Positions 1 through 8,034 of a stretch of DNA of 25,832 bases are shown one piece after another (the stretch's first letter is position 1; each line of letters starts with the position of its first letter). The notes below the pieces were generated by a model that ran no database searches, was not told the DNA's origin, and saw only the letters and a program-made list of their open reading frames with translations. This stretch comes from Fodinibacter sp038210185. GTDB lineage: Bacteria; Actinomycetota; Actinomycetes; Actinomycetales; Dermatophilaceae. Where the stretch lies: positions 1-25,832 of the forward strand of contig JBBQWX010000048.1 of NCBI GenBank assembly GCA_038210185.1. The letters run 5' to 3'. The translations under genes were made by a program, and so were the position numbers.

Positions 1-1
1 G

Positions 2-262
2 CTGGCCAACACCAGTCACGGCGACGCCTGCCTGGCCGCACTCGACCCGACGCTGCGGCTCGTCGCGGCCGCGCACCACCGAGCCGGACGCTACCGACTG
101 GGTACCGAAGGGCTTGACCGGTACCTGGTCCCGAAGCGACCCGAGGCTGCGAACGTCGCCCAGATCCGCGCCAGCGGGCGCGGCCTCGCATACACGAACA
201 CCGCTTTCGCGTACCTGTTCCAGGACCTCAGTGCGGCCACCGATTCGTCCGGTGCGTCATAG
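2..262 (+). CDS. C-terminal end of an unidentified protein (partial at left edge)
   Basis: An open frame enters from the left edge and ends at TAG 260-262, giving 86 residues. The translation has balanced composition and good codon usage (LANTSHGDAC at its visible start, YTNTAFAYLFQDL near the end), so it is probably a true C-terminus. I do not recognise the family. There is no membrane segment and no obvious catalytic motif. Its stop codon lies inside the left arm of the first dispersed palindrome (253-268), so the gene runs right up to that repeat. It converges with the response regulator gene on the opposite strand. The upstream part is needed for identification. Confidence 0.6.
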   Translation: MANTSHGDACLAALDPTLRLVAAAHHRAGRYRLGTEGLDRYLVPKRPEAANVAQIRASGRGLAYTNTAFAYLFQDLSAATDSSGAS

Positions 263-334
263 CGCCGCGAGTCGTCCAGGCGGTCGTGGCGTGGGACCTG
301 TGGGCAGGTGCGGCTCCGAGCGCCGCTATGAGGG
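253..334 (+). repeat. Dispersed attC-like palindrome, site 1
   Basis: The left arm TGCGTCATAGCGCCGC (253-268) is the exact reverse complement of the GCGGCGCTATGACGCA arm seen at site 4. The right arm GCGCCGCTATGAGGG (320-334) matches the expected complement at 12 of 15 positions. The core TCATAGCG (257-264) and CGCTATGA (324-331) is a perfect 8-base inverted repeat. A smaller hairpin with stem ACCTG/CAGGT lies between the arms. The stop codons of both convergent neighbours (260-262 and 326-328) lie inside the arms. It could also act as a bidirectional terminator. Confidence 0.7.
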
Positions 335-982
335 TCTGTCGTCGGCCAGCCCGGCTCGGCGGGCCTTCACGATGGCGCTCGAACGGTCGGAGACCTGAAG
401 CTTCGTGAAGATGTTCGACGCGTGGTTCCGCACGGTTTTCAGGCTGATCATCAGCTCGTGGGCGATGGTGGCGTTGCCCTTGCCTGCGGCGATCATGACG
501 AGCACCTCCCGCTCGCGTTCCGTGAGTGCAGGGAATGCTGCGGTTGTCGAGCCTGCCCCAGCCGCGAAGTGATGGACCACCCGGGAAGCGACTTCGGGGC
601 CGAAAATGGCCTCGCCGGCCGCGACGGCACGGATGGCGCGGACGATCTCGTCCTGGTCCGCCCCCTTGAGCAGGTAGCCGCGGGCACCTGCGCGCATTGC
701 GGTGAAGACGGATTCGTCGTCGTCGAACATCGTGAGGACGACTACGGCGGGTACCGGCGCAGGGGCGAGTCGATTGATTCGCCGGGTCGCCTCGATGCCG
801 TCGAGATCTGGCATCCGCAGATCCATGAGGATCACGTCCGGGGCCAGGGCGCCGACCATCTCCACGGCGACTGCGCCGGTATCGGCCGAGCCGACGACCT
901 CAAGGTCGTCCACTTCGGCGAGCATCAGCGCGAGCCCCCGGCGGTAGGCGGGATGGTCGTCAGCCACGAGGACGCGGATCAT
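326..982 (-). CDS. NarL/FixJ-family response regulator
   Basis: This 218-aa protein has an N-terminal receiver domain (about residues 1-120) and a C-terminal LuxR-type helix-turn-helix (about 150-215). The acidic pair is in VADDH near residues 7-10, the phospho-acceptor is Asp54 in ILMDLRMPD, and the conserved Thr and Lys are in VLTMFDDD and YLLKG. The HTH contains LTEREREVL and SLKTVRNHASNIFTKLQV. I chose ATG 980-982 because it makes the usual ATGA overlap with the kinase stop (979-981) and starts exactly at the receiver fold; longer starts only add low-complexity residues. It should be phosphorylated by the adjacent kinase and bind DNA as a dimer. The target is unknown; the divergently transcribed membrane protein/hydrolase pair is the natural candidate. 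Confidence 0.95.
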   Translation of the reverse strand: MIRVLVADDHPAYRRGLALMLAEVDDLEVVGSADTGAVAVEMVGALAPDVILMDLRMPDLDGIEATRRINRLAPAPVPAVVVLTMFDDDESVFTAMRAGARGYLLKGADQDEIVRAIRAVAAGEAIFGPEVASRVVHHFAAGAGSTTAAFPALTEREREVLVMIAAGKGNATIAHELMISLKTVRNHASNIFTKLQVSDRSSAIVKARRAGLADDRPS

Positions 983-2865
983 CGGAGTGCCTCGGCACCG
1001 ACAGCATCCGCGGAATCGGGCTCGGTGGGAACCGCCGGGCGTCCCGGCAGCCTGGCGTGCACGACCAGACCGCCGTCGACTCGTGCTCCGATCGTGCAGG
1101 TCCCACCCAGCTCCGCGGCCCGTTCGACCATCGAGATCCAGCCGACCCCGCGTGGCGACTCTAGGTCGGCGCCTACACCGTTGTCGGAGACGATGAGCTC
1201 GAGCCAACGGTCACACCTCAGCTCGACCCGACACCGAGTGGCGCCGGAGTGCCGGGCGACGTTGGTCATGGCCTCCGAGGCAATCCGGAAGGCTGCCACC
1301 TCTGACGCCGCGGGTAGCGAAGGCAGGTTCGGCGCAGGGCACATCTCGAACACTAGGTCGCCGGTCGTGAGCGATGCGGCACGCTGACCTATCGCCCCGG
1401 CGAGCCCGAATTCGTCGATTGCGGGTGGCCGGAGTTCGTCGACCGCTCGCCGTACCTCGGTGATCGCTGCCTTGGTCTCGTCCTTGATCTCCCTCAACAG
1501 GGCATTGCGCGACGTGGCATCTTGGCGCGACCGGGCTGCCTCAAGCTTGAGCAGGATCGCGGCCAGTGATGGCCCGACGCCGTCGTGCAGTTCGCGGCGA
1601 AGGCGTTTGCGCTCCTCCTCGCGGGCGGAGACGATCGCGGACCTCGACGTTTGCAGGTCTTCGGCGAGCTGGGCGGCGCGCACCGTGACTGCGGCCTGAC
1701 GGGCGAGGTCACCCAGCAGGGCGGTGTCAGCCGCTGAGAGTCGGCGACCCGGGGGCACCTCCACCACGAGCTGACCGACGAGCTCGTCCCGGTGTACCAA
1801 CGGCACCTGGACCGTGAACGAGTCGGTGGGCAACTCGGCATCCGGGGACGACACCCACACTCGTTCGACCTTGAGGGCGTCACGCACCGAGGCAGTGACC
1901 GCCTCGACCACGTGCAGCGGGTCAGCGGACTCCAGGCGCGCGCCGAGCCTGCGCAGCGCCACCGCCGGTTCGGAGCGGTAGCCGTAGACCCACCGCTCGA
2001 TCGTCCGTCGCACCACGGAGTACGCGGGCTGCACGGCCACCGCGACGATGGCGACGGCGAGCACACCCGCGGCGGTCTGCCCGACGACGCGCTGCGCGGC
2101 GAGTAGGAGAAGCACGTAGAGAGAAACCACCGCGGTGAGCAGGGCGCCGTAGGTAAGGGTGCGGCTGAGGACGAGCCGGATGTCGAACAGCTGGTGGCGC
2201 AGGATCGCGATCCCGAGCGCGACCGGCAGTGCGGCACCGGCAAGGGTCAGGGCGACACCGGACGCGATCGGGCTGTCGTCGAGGACGAAGTGCCCCACCC
2301 ACAGCAGCGCCAGCGACAGGGGGATGCTGGTCGCTCCCCAAACGAGCCACAAGAGCTGCAGCCGAGTCGGCCCGGAAGAGCCATTGAGCCGGGCCCTCAC
2401 CGCGAACGCCGCACCGAAGAACAGCATGACGGTGAGGACTAGGCCGGCGACCCCGAGCACCGCAGAGACCGGTTCCGGGAGCCAGGGCAGCGGTGGGTCC
2501 TGGCCGTCGTGGGTCTCGCGGAAACCGGTCACGTCGCCGGCGGACCCGATGAGGAACGCGACGACTCCGGCGAGCCCGCAGTTCATCCAGCGGCGCCACC
2601 GTGCCGACAGGGGGTGACCGTCGGGGACGAGGTACGCGATGACGGCCAGCCAGGTGAACAGGAAGACCCAGGAGCCCGACGCGAGCTGGTCGACCATCAT
2701 CGCTGCGGGGGTCGTGCCGGCGCCCTGGCTGAGGAGCAGTGCGCCGAAACTCACGCCCTGGGCGACGAGCAGCCAGCCGATGCGTCGTTGTGCCGAACCC
2801 ACCAGCACCATGAGCCCGACGAGCACGGCAACCCCGGACGCGAGGAGAACGGCCACCACTTCCAT
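979..2865 (-). CDS. NarL-type sensor histidine kinase, multi-pass membrane
   Basis: This 628-aa protein has about eight to nine hydrophobic segments in residues 1-285, then a GAF-like region (about 300-400), a HisKA_3 dimerisation domain and an HATPase_c domain. The phospho-acceptor is His427 in RRELHDGVGPSL. The N box is EAMTNVARHS (531-540) and the G1 box DNGVG (561-565). The first ATG before the first membrane helix is at 2863-2865. An in-frame start at 2937 would add 24 residues without a hydrophobic segment or clear Shine-Dalgarno, so the exact start is uncertain. The gene is upstream of and overlaps its response regulator. The ligand is unknown, and the membrane portion suggests sensing at or within the membrane. 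Confidence 0.93.
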   Translation of the reverse strand: MEVVAVLLASGVAVLVGLMVLVGSAQRRIGWLLVAQGVSFGALLLSQGAGTTPAAMMVDQLASGSWVFLFTWLAVIAYLVPDGHPLSARWRRWMNCGLAGVVAFLIGSAGDVTGFRETHDGQDPPLPWLPEPVSAVLGVAGLVLTVMLFFGAAFAVRARLNGSSGPTRLQLLWLVWGATSIPLSLALLWVGHFVLDDSPIASGVALTLAGAALPVALGIAILRHQLFDIRLVLSRTLTYGALLTAVVSLYVLLLLAAQRVVGQTAAGVLAVAIVAVAVQPAYSVVRRTIERWVYGYRSEPAVALRRLGARLESADPLHVVEAVTASVRDALKVERVWVSSPDAELPTDSFTVQVPLVHRDELVGQLVVEVPPGRRLSAADTALLGDLARQAAVTVRAAQLAEDLQTSRSAIVSAREEERKRLRRELHDGVGPSLAAILLKLEAARSRQDATSRNALLREIKDETKAAITEVRRAVDELRPPAIDEFGLAGAIGQRAASLTTGDLVFEMCPAPNLPSLPAASEVAAFRIASEAMTNVARHSGATRCRVELRCDRWLELIVSDNGVGADLESPRGVGWISMVERAAELGGTCTIGARVDGGLVVHARLPGRPAVPTEPDSADAVGAEALR

Positions 2866-3025
2866 CCGGCCAGTGTGGAGCCTGCACGAGTAGTGCGGAA
2901 TGGTCCCCGGGAACTCTTCCCGGGTCGGGCGGGACATCTGGCTCGTGTGCTCGGGCCGCCGGGACGCCCATCCTTGTGCTCATCGCAGGGCCGCTCGGCC
3001 CCGCTCGAGCGAGAGGGCACGAACG
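2866..3025. promoter_or_regulatory. Divergent promoter region between kinase and membrane-protein genes
   Basis: This 160-base interval separates the kinase/regulator pair (-) from the membrane protein/hydrolase pair (+). The arrangement requires divergent promoters here and is a plausible site for control by the adjacent response regulator. A purine-rich GAGAGGG stands before ATG 3026. I could not pick out a convincing -10/-35 pair or regulator palindrome by eye. Confidence 0.4.
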
Positions 3026-3700
3026 ATGTCTGTCACCTTCGAGAAGGTTATGCCGTGGAGCGGCGCCGTCGCGGGACTCTGTTGGGTTGCGCAAGACGCT
3101 CTGCGCCACACCTCCGCCACCGACCTGCCGGGAGGAGCATCCACCCAGGTCATCCGCGACCACCTGGGGCTCAACTACGGATCGCAGGCCAGCCTGGTCG
3201 TCATGGGCGTCGCGTTGCTGTGTTTCGCGACGGCGGTTCGCACGCTGTTGCGGTCCGGTGAAGGCCGCGAGTCCACCTACTCGAGCGTCGCGTTCGGGGG
3301 CTGGCTGGTGGTCGTTGCCGGCCTCTCGCAGATGGTCATGTGGAACTGGGGTCTGATCAACGGTGCCGCAGACGCCTCGGACGACTCGGCGCTTCACACC
3401 CTGGACTACGTGTCGTACTTCGGCTGGGCCGGGATGGGGATCGGCTTGGCCGCCGCGTTCCTCGCGATGGGGCTGGGCGGCATTCGCACCGCCGTCCTCC
3501 CGAGGTGGTTCGCGATCCTCACCTTGGTGCTCGGTGCGCTCGGTGCGCTGGGCAACGCCGGCATCCCCCCCGGCGGCCTGGTCACTTACGTACTGCTGCC
3601 GTTCTGGCTGATCGCTGCCTCGATCGTCGTCGCCCGCAGCAGCAAGCGCGCGGCCGACCCGACCCGGCAGGCCCTCGTGACGGTGCAGGAGCCCCGATGA
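3026..3700 (+). CDS. Six-helix integral membrane protein, function unknown
   Basis: This 224-aa protein starts at ATG 3026 with GAGAGGG about nine bases upstream. Hydrophobic segments lie at roughly residues 10-25, 48-72, 88-112, 125-155, 158-180 and 185-205, so about six membrane spans are expected. The tail is short and basic. I see no transporter or enzyme signature; the general look is that of uncharacterised actinobacterial DUF-type membrane proteins. Its TGA overlaps an ATG at 3697 that is in frame with the following hydrolase, so the two genes are probably co-transcribed. It is divergent from a two-component system that may control it. Confidence 0.85.
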   Translation: MSVTFEKVMPWSGAVAGLCWVAQDALRHTSATDLPGGASTQVIRDHLGLNYGSQASLVVMGVALLCFATAVRTLLRSGEGRESTYSSVAFGGWLVVVAGLSQMVMWNWGLINGAADASDDSALHTLDYVSYFGWAGMGIGLAAAFLAMGLGGIRTAVLPRWFAILTLVLGALGALGNAGIPPGGLVTYVLLPFWLIAASIVVARSSKRAADPTRQALVTVQEPR

Positions 3701-3801
3701 ACCGCCGCGTCGACCATCGTGGCGATCGGGTTTCGTCCCCTGACGACTGGGCCGGCGCTGACGCCTCCGCTCGCAACATTCGGGGCGCTGCGCGATCTCG
3801 G

Positions 3802-4815
3802 ATGTATACGCGTTCCGACCCCACCTCGAGACTTGGCACACTGGAGGCATCCGCCACGAACCGTCCCTTCTCACTGGCCAGCATCGCCACCGTCACCGCA
3901 CTTCTCATTGCTGGCTGCTCCGGCACCGCGGTCGACGATACGTCGGCCTCGGATCGCGGCGTGGCGGCACCATCGACCACGGCGATCCCTTCCGTTGCGC
4001 CATCCGGAAACCTGAGCGTGGTCAGCCTCCCCGTCGCAGAGGGCGCAGACGTGGACGGACTGGTCAACGTCCGTGGGCACGATCTCGCCCTCCACTGCAC
4101 GGGGTCCGGGAGCCCGACCGTGGTGATCCTGCACGGGTGGATAGATCAACCGGGAGTCACGTCCCACGACTACTACGGGCCCCTGACTGGTGAGCTGAAG
4201 CCGGACTTCCGCGTCTGCAGCTACGACCGCGCCAACGTCGGCGACAGTGAAACCGTCGAGGGGACGCAGACCCCGGAGATGGTGGTCGGCGACCTCGACG
4301 GACTGATGGAAGCCGTCGGGGACGACGGACCGTACGTGCTCATCGGTCAATCAGCGGGCGGCATGGTCGCGTCCGCGTATGCCGTCGCGCATCCGGACAA
4401 GGTCGCCGGCATGGTGATGGTCGACGCCAGCTTCGACGACGAGATCACCCTCGAGGACGTCGGCATGGTCCCCGAGGGAAGTGGGCCCTGCGACCCAGTC
4501 AACCGCAAGGCCGATGGCGAGGAGTCCCTGCAGAAGATCGACAACTGCGCGATGTACACGTGGGCCTACGACCGACGCGACATGCGGCCCGCAGTTCCGT
4601 TGGTGTACCTGGCGGCGAAGCGGGCACCGTGGAGCGAGCAAACGGAATTCGGGCCGGACTACACGAAGGCGATCATCCCCCTCCAGAAGTCATACGCCGC
4701 CAGCTGGTCCCCGGGGAGGTTCGAGTGGGTGGACTCCGGACACAACATTCACGTCGAAAAGCCAGGCGCCGTCGGTGATGCTGTTCGCTGGGTAGTGGAT
4801 GAGGAAGGCCGCTGA
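3802..4815 (+). CDS. Predicted lipoprotein alpha/beta hydrolase
   Basis: This is an alpha/beta-hydrolase-fold enzyme of 337 aa from ATG 3802. A lipobox-like LLIAGC puts the lipid-modified Cys at residue 39, preceded by a hydrophobic stretch, followed by a Ser/Thr-rich linker and the catalytic domain from about residue 85. The oxyanion HG motif is in VILHGW, the nucleophile is Ser184 in IGQSAGG, and the likely catalytic His is His314 in DSGHNIH. The acid is less clear; Asp208 in MVMVDAS is one candidate. The start is unsettled. ATG 3697 overlaps the upstream stop, ATG 3802 lacks a Shine-Dalgarno, and a good CTGGAGG at 3841-3847 sits eight bases before an in-frame ACG at 3856 that would give the most normal signal peptide. 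Substrate unknown; probably an exported esterase, lipase or peptidase-like enzyme. Confidence 0.85.
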   Translation: MYTRSDPTSRLGTLEASATNRPFSLASIATVTALLIAGCSGTAVDDTSASDRGVAAPSTTAIPSVAPSGNLSVVSLPVAEGADVDGLVNVRGHDLALHCTGSGSPTVVILHGWIDQPGVTSHDYYGPLTGELKPDFRVCSYDRANVGDSETVEGTQTPEMVVGDLDGLMEAVGDDGPYVLIGQSAGGMVASAYAVAHPDKVAGMVMVDASFDDEITLEDVGMVPEGSGPCDPVNRKADGEESLQKIDNCAMYTWAYDRRDMRPAVPLVYLAAKRAPWSEQTEFGPDYTKAIIPLQKSYAASWSPGRFEWVDSGHNIHVEKPGAVGDAVRWVVDEEGR

Positions 4816-4839
4816 ACCCCGAGTCGGTCTGGACAGACC

Positions 4840-4903
4840 TGCGTCTCAGCGCCGCCAGTCGGGCTCCGTGGCGTCTTGACAGAGCGGAGGGCGCCGAGGC
4901 ACC
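4840..4903 (+). repeat. Dispersed attC-like palindrome, site 2
   Basis: The left arm TGCGTCTCAGCGCCGCC (4840-4856) is the exact complement of the 17-base consensus (GGCGGCGCTGAGACGCA) and is extended by AGTCG. The right arm is degenerate but pairs: CTCAGCGCC (4845-4853) with GGCGCCGAG (4890-4898), one mismatch. An inner stem CTCCG/CGGAG lies between. It starts 25 bases after the hydrolase stop codon, so a terminator role is also possible. Confidence 0.65.
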
Positions 4904-4935
4904 CCAGTTCAGGGGAGGCGTCCACGCGCACCGTC

Positions 4936-5097
4936 TCACCCCGGAATGCCCCTGGAGGCGTGCGATGGCGGACCGTAGGACTTCTTCTCCGTGCCGCAAC
5001 GGCGGCAGAGGTCGAAGCCGGAGCCGGGGCCTCCCCTCTCGGTATTGACCTGGTGCTGCCATTCATGGCGGCCTACGAGACACAGAACGTTCTTCAT
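4936..5097 (-). CDS. 53-aa Cys-pair small protein (DUF1660-like)
   Basis: The start is fixed by a strong GGAGGT seven bases before ATG 5095-5097. The 53-aa product begins MKNVLCLVGRHEW and contains CRRCG around residues 31-35. Together with Cys6 and His11 this looks like a minimal zinc-ribbon or treble-clef-like site. The pattern, an N-terminal LCLVGRHEW and a central CRRCG, resembles short actinobacterial proteins related to DUF1660; that is recognition by eye, not a search result. It stands alone on the minus strand between sites 2 and 3. Function unknown; it may bind metal or nucleic acid. Confidence 0.75.
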   Translation of the reverse strand: MKNVLCLVGRHEWQHQVNTERGGPGSGFDLCRRCGTEKKSYGPPSHASRGIPG

Positions 5098-5635
5098 GGT
5101 GCACCTCCAGCTCGCGTGACCCAAGTGTCGACCCCGTCGGATCGGGTGGTCAACGAGTTGCTACCTGGGGCCATCACACTCCGCGGCGCACCGCCGGGAG
5201 CCGACCATCCCCGGTGATTGCGTCAAGCGCAGCTGACCGGTTCCTCGACCGCCCGCGGCCAGCGGTGAAGGCCCATGGGCAGATCCGTAGGCGTGCGACC
5301 TGTCGTTCTTCGGCGCGGATCGACATGCGTCACTTCGCCGCGAGTGAACACACGCCGAACCGTCCGCAAATGCCGCGATCCGGGCGCGCGCAGACGACGC
5401 GATCAGGCGGCGGTATGACGCACCCCGTCGTCCCTACCCGAACGACATATCGCGGCCTGTGAGTGCCGACATGGGGCCTTTGCGCATCGCTTGCCAGCCC
5501 TCGTCGCCGACGCCGACAATGCGGTATGGCCGTCGTGAGAGCACTCAGCGTCCACCCCGAGGCACAGAAGCGGTTGGCCTTCCTTGACGCCTGGCAGCGG
5601 CCATGATGTCCGCGCCTCCGCTGGTGGTCTGACAC
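5098..5635. other. Non-coding interval with repeat site 3
   Basis: About 540 bases lie between the 53-aa gene and the small membrane protein. Apart from the site 3 palindrome (5326-5422) and a weaker arm-like TTGCGTCAAGCGCAGCTGAC near 5218, I see no convincing gene. Short open frames here lack Shine-Dalgarno sequences and codon bias. The promoter of the minus-strand 53-aa gene must lie at its left end and that of the plus-strand gene at its right end. Confidence 0.5.
5326..5422 (+). repeat. Dispersed attC-like palindrome, site 3 (both arms well preserved)
   Basis: The left arm TGCGTCACTTCGCCGCG (5326-5342) has two mismatches to the complement of the consensus. The right arm GGCGGCGGTATGACGCA (5406-5422) matches fully. 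The whole unit is 97 bases. Left arms of sites 1 and 3 share the extension CGCGAGT. This site best shows the two-arm architecture at sequence level. Confidence 0.75.
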
Positions 5636-6148
5636 GTGGTCGCCTCGGGCGCGCTCGGTTTCCTGTTGGGTGCTTGGGTGGGCGCGCTCGCGCGGCTGTG
5701 GATGCGACTGATCGTCGTCCATCCGGAGGGGTTCAGCTGGTCCGGCACGCTAGCAATCATCATCAGCGCGGCGATCGGCGGGCTGGGACTGGGGCTGTTG
5801 CGATGCGCGCGCCTGACCGGCCGCTCGAAGCTCTGGCGGCTCGCGGCTCTGCTCGCGCTCCCGTTCCTGGCAGCCCCCATGGGCCTGGGGGTGTTTCTGC
5901 TCAGTGCTGTCGTCGGAGGGTGGGCACTCGCCCACCGTCGGCCGACCTGGTTGGCCCCGGTCCTGGCAGCGGTCTGGTTCGTGGCTCTGCCCTTCATCGC
6001 CTACGCGGTCGGTGACCCTGACCACCACAATCTGTACGACGGTGCCCACTACCTTTCGATCTCGGTCGGACTCTGGACGCTTGCGGCGCTGCTAGCAGTC
6101 GGTGGTCGCGAGCTCTTCGCGCCCTGGCCGGTGGTGGCCCGGCAGTGA
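5636..6148 (+). CDS. Small integral membrane protein, function unknown
   Basis: This 170-aa protein is read from GTG 5636, preceded by the weak purine stretch GGTGG. Hydrophobic segments at about residues 3-20, 38-58, 66-85, 86-103, 108-128 and 140-160 suggest five or six spans. A short loop carries GDPDHHNLYDGAHY. The composition and continuous hydrophobic periodicity support coding; no family is recognised. It is the only gene between sites 3 and 4, and its stop is followed by about 190 bases before the conserved arm of site 4. Confidence 0.75.
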   Translation: MVASGALGFLLGAWVGALARLWMRLIVVHPEGFSWSGTLAIIISAAIGGLGLGLLRCARLTGRSKLWRLAALLALPFLAAPMGLGVFLLSAVVGGWALAHRRPTWLAPVLAAVWFVALPFIAYAVGDPDHHNLYDGAHYLSISVGLWTLAALLAVGGRELFAPWPVVARQ

Positions 6149-6336
6149 CCCGGATCCGCTACCTGCTTGCATCGCCGGTCGTGTGATGCCGCCCTGGAAC
6201 TCCGTGGCTTTCTGGGCGAGGCGTTGTCCCTAACAGCCCGGGGGAAGCCATAGGGCGGCAGGTCCAAGGGTTGCCCGCCTCCCGACCTCCAGGCGCAGCC
6301 CTACAACGCACGCAACCCGCCGTCACGAAGCCGGCA

Positions 6337-6353
6337 GGCGGCGCTATGACGCA
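6337..6353 (+). repeat. Dispersed attC-like element, site 4 (right arm)
   Basis: GGCGGCGCTATGACGCA matches the consensus at every position. A clear left arm is not obvious; the best candidate is GTCGTGTGATGCCGCC near 6180-6196, just after the stop of the membrane-protein gene. A closer GCAACCCGCCG at about 6311-6322 could form a short stem with GGCGG. The site is also nested between CCCTAAC (6228-6234) and GTTAGGG (6389-6395), a perfect 7-base inverted pair. Confidence 0.65.
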
Positions 6354-6443
6354 CCTCAGCTACCCCAACGGTTGTGCGAGGCCCCAGCGTTAGGGGCGCA
6401 GCTGAGCGAAGTGGCGTGCCAACTCCTTTGCGTTTGGGGGGCG

Positions 6444-6896
6444 TCAGGAGGGGTAGTCGGGCCCGGCCTCCAGCCGCAGCCGGAGCAGGACGTCCAAGGC
6501 CACCGAGTCACCGTCCCGGCCACCCGCTCCGACCTGGAGCGGGGCGTCGGTGGGCTCGACGTGGACGCCGGCCAACCGTCCCCGCAGGCTGGGCGCCACG
6601 ACGAGCACGTACCAGCGGCCGTCCGTGCCGACGGCAGCCCGACGGTCCCGCCGCACGTACCAGCCGACGACGTCGGTGCGCAGGCTCCCGCCGCCGCTGT
6701 AGGGGAGTGCCCGCAAACGAGTGGGTTCGACGCCCGCCGACCGCATCGCCTCAGCGAAGGCCGCCACCATCGGGGCCGTCCGCCGCGCCTCGGCCTCTGC
6801 CGCCCGCGCTCCAGCCGCGTGGTGGTACTCGGCGTTCTCCCGCGCTTGGCGGCGACGGAGAGCGGCCGGGTCTGAGGGCTCGCTCTCCGGGCTCAT
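6444..6896 (-). CDS. Hypothetical protein, 150 aa
   Basis: I read this from ATG 6894-6896 (MSPESEPSDP); an earlier start at 6947 adds 17 residues of doubtful quality and neither has a strong Shine-Dalgarno. Residues 1-60 are charged, Ala/Arg-rich and probably helical. The remainder looks like a small alpha/beta domain with WYVRRDRRAAVGTDGRWYVLVV, ending in a hydrophilic tail GPDYPS. No family is recognised and no catalytic motif is obvious. The gene lies 48 bases beyond the end of the minus-strand membrane gene and could be read from the same transcript. Confidence 0.65.
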   Translation of the reverse strand: MSPESEPSDPAALRRRQARENAEYHHAAGARAAEAEARRTAPMVAAFAEAMRSAGVEPTRLRALPYSGGGSLRTDVVGWYVRRDRRAAVGTDGRWYVLVVAPSLRGRLAGVHVEPTDAPLQVGAGGRDGDSVALDVLLRLRLEAGPDYPS

Positions 6897-6995
6897 CGGC
6901 CGATCATCGCAGCGAGTGAGGCCACTTGTCGGCCCGGGTGTCGGCACTTAGCACGCGAAGCCGCCGAACGCGTCAGGTCATTTCGCTTGTCCGAA

Positions 6996-8027
6996 TCATG
7001 GGTGTCTGTAGGGCAGATCGACGCGCCGACCGATCAATAACTGCGTGAGCTGTTCATTTTGAGCGACCTCCGCGCTGGTCGAACTTGGAGGATCCAGATG
7101 TAGCGCGTCGTAGAGGGTGAACCGATTGAGGTCGAGCAGCACGGCAACGGCGTATGTGTATTCCTGCGCTGATGCCACTGAGCCGCGGTAGCAAAGGTGC
7201 GCGAATGCAAGCGGCACGATCGCGAGCGCCAGCAGCCATCCGCTGGTGATCAGCCAGGCGAACGTGAGGAGAGCGGCGAACAGGCCCACGGAACAAAGGC
7301 GCACAGCTCTGTCGAGCTGCTGGCGGGCGTCCGCTACGTACGCCGATTGCTCGGCGGGCGCCAAGAGGCTGATGTGGCCAGCCACCGCAAGCGCACTGAG
7401 TCCGTATTGCTGACCGACCTTGTCCTCGTCTCGCCTCAACGCGTTCCCGAGACGAGTGGGCATCGTTCGGTTGCCCTCCACGGGGAAACCCTCGCGGGCC
7501 TTCGCCGCCGCGTCTCGTCTCCACTCGCTGAGGAAGGCTATTTTGCCCCCCGGAGATGCCAGCCATCCACCGCGAAAATCAGCGAAGTCATCGCCGTCTA
7601 ACGCGATCCCGGAGGCCGCGGCGGCAGATGTCGCATGTCGCTCGACCGCCTGGGCGGCTTGCTCCTCAACATCCTCCAACTTTGTCGCTCTGGCGCGGTA
7701 CGTAAGCGCCCTCCTGTGAGCGAACGCGACGGCTACCCGGCTCGGACCCCAGTAGCCCTCTAGAAGCTGGGTCGTCGCGAAGAGGAGGGGATGGAGCACG
7801 AGGGCGACGATGAAGGTGGACAAGAGCAGGGCCCCGGCCCTCGCGAGCGACCACTGGGTGATGCTGGCTTGGAACGCCTCCGCGTTGAACGCCGCCCCAA
7901 AGGGAAGCGTTGCCGGAACCAGGACGAAGATCCAACCAACCAGCACGAGGGCGGGCAACATAGAACTGAGGCTGAATGAACGCCCAACCTTGTTGCCGAC
8001 TTCGATGGCTGAGTTTGCGATCGACAT
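6996..8027 (-). CDS. Membrane protein with paired N- and C-terminal helices, unknown function
   Basis: This 343-aa protein is read from ATG 8025-8027, seven bases after the stop of the upstream zinc-ribbon gene, with a weak GAGACG before it. Two hydrophobic segments lie near residues 22-45 and 62-88, and two more near 235-275. A cytoplasmic-looking central region of about 140 residues is rich in charged helices (ATKLEDVEEQAAQAVERHA, SEWRRDAAAKAREGF). The C-terminus (LLIGRRVDLPYRHP) is soluble. I do not recognise the family. Tight spacing to the zinc-ribbon gene suggests the two products work together. Confidence 0.75.
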   Translation of the reverse strand: MSIANSAIEVGNKVGRSFSLSSMLPALVLVGWIFVLVPATLPFGAAFNAEAFQASITQWSLARAGALLLSTFIVALVLHPLLFATTQLLEGYWGPSRVAVAFAHRRALTYRARATKLEDVEEQAAQAVERHATSAAAASGIALDGDDFADFRGGWLASPGGKIAFLSEWRRDAAAKAREGFPVEGNRTMPTRLGNALRRDEDKVGQQYGLSALAVAGHISLLAPAEQSAYVADARQQLDRAVRLCSVGLFAALLTFAWLITSGWLLALAIVPLAFAHLCYRGSVASAQEYTYAVAVLLDLNRFTLYDALHLDPPSSTSAEVAQNEQLTQLLIGRRVDLPYRHP

Positions 8028-8034
8028 AGTCGTC

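Noticed and set aside
1922..3874. Very long open frame on the minus strand across the kinase and membrane-protein genes
   Set aside because: It is Arg/Pro/Gly-rich, overlaps well-supported genes in another frame and is a by-product of high GC content.
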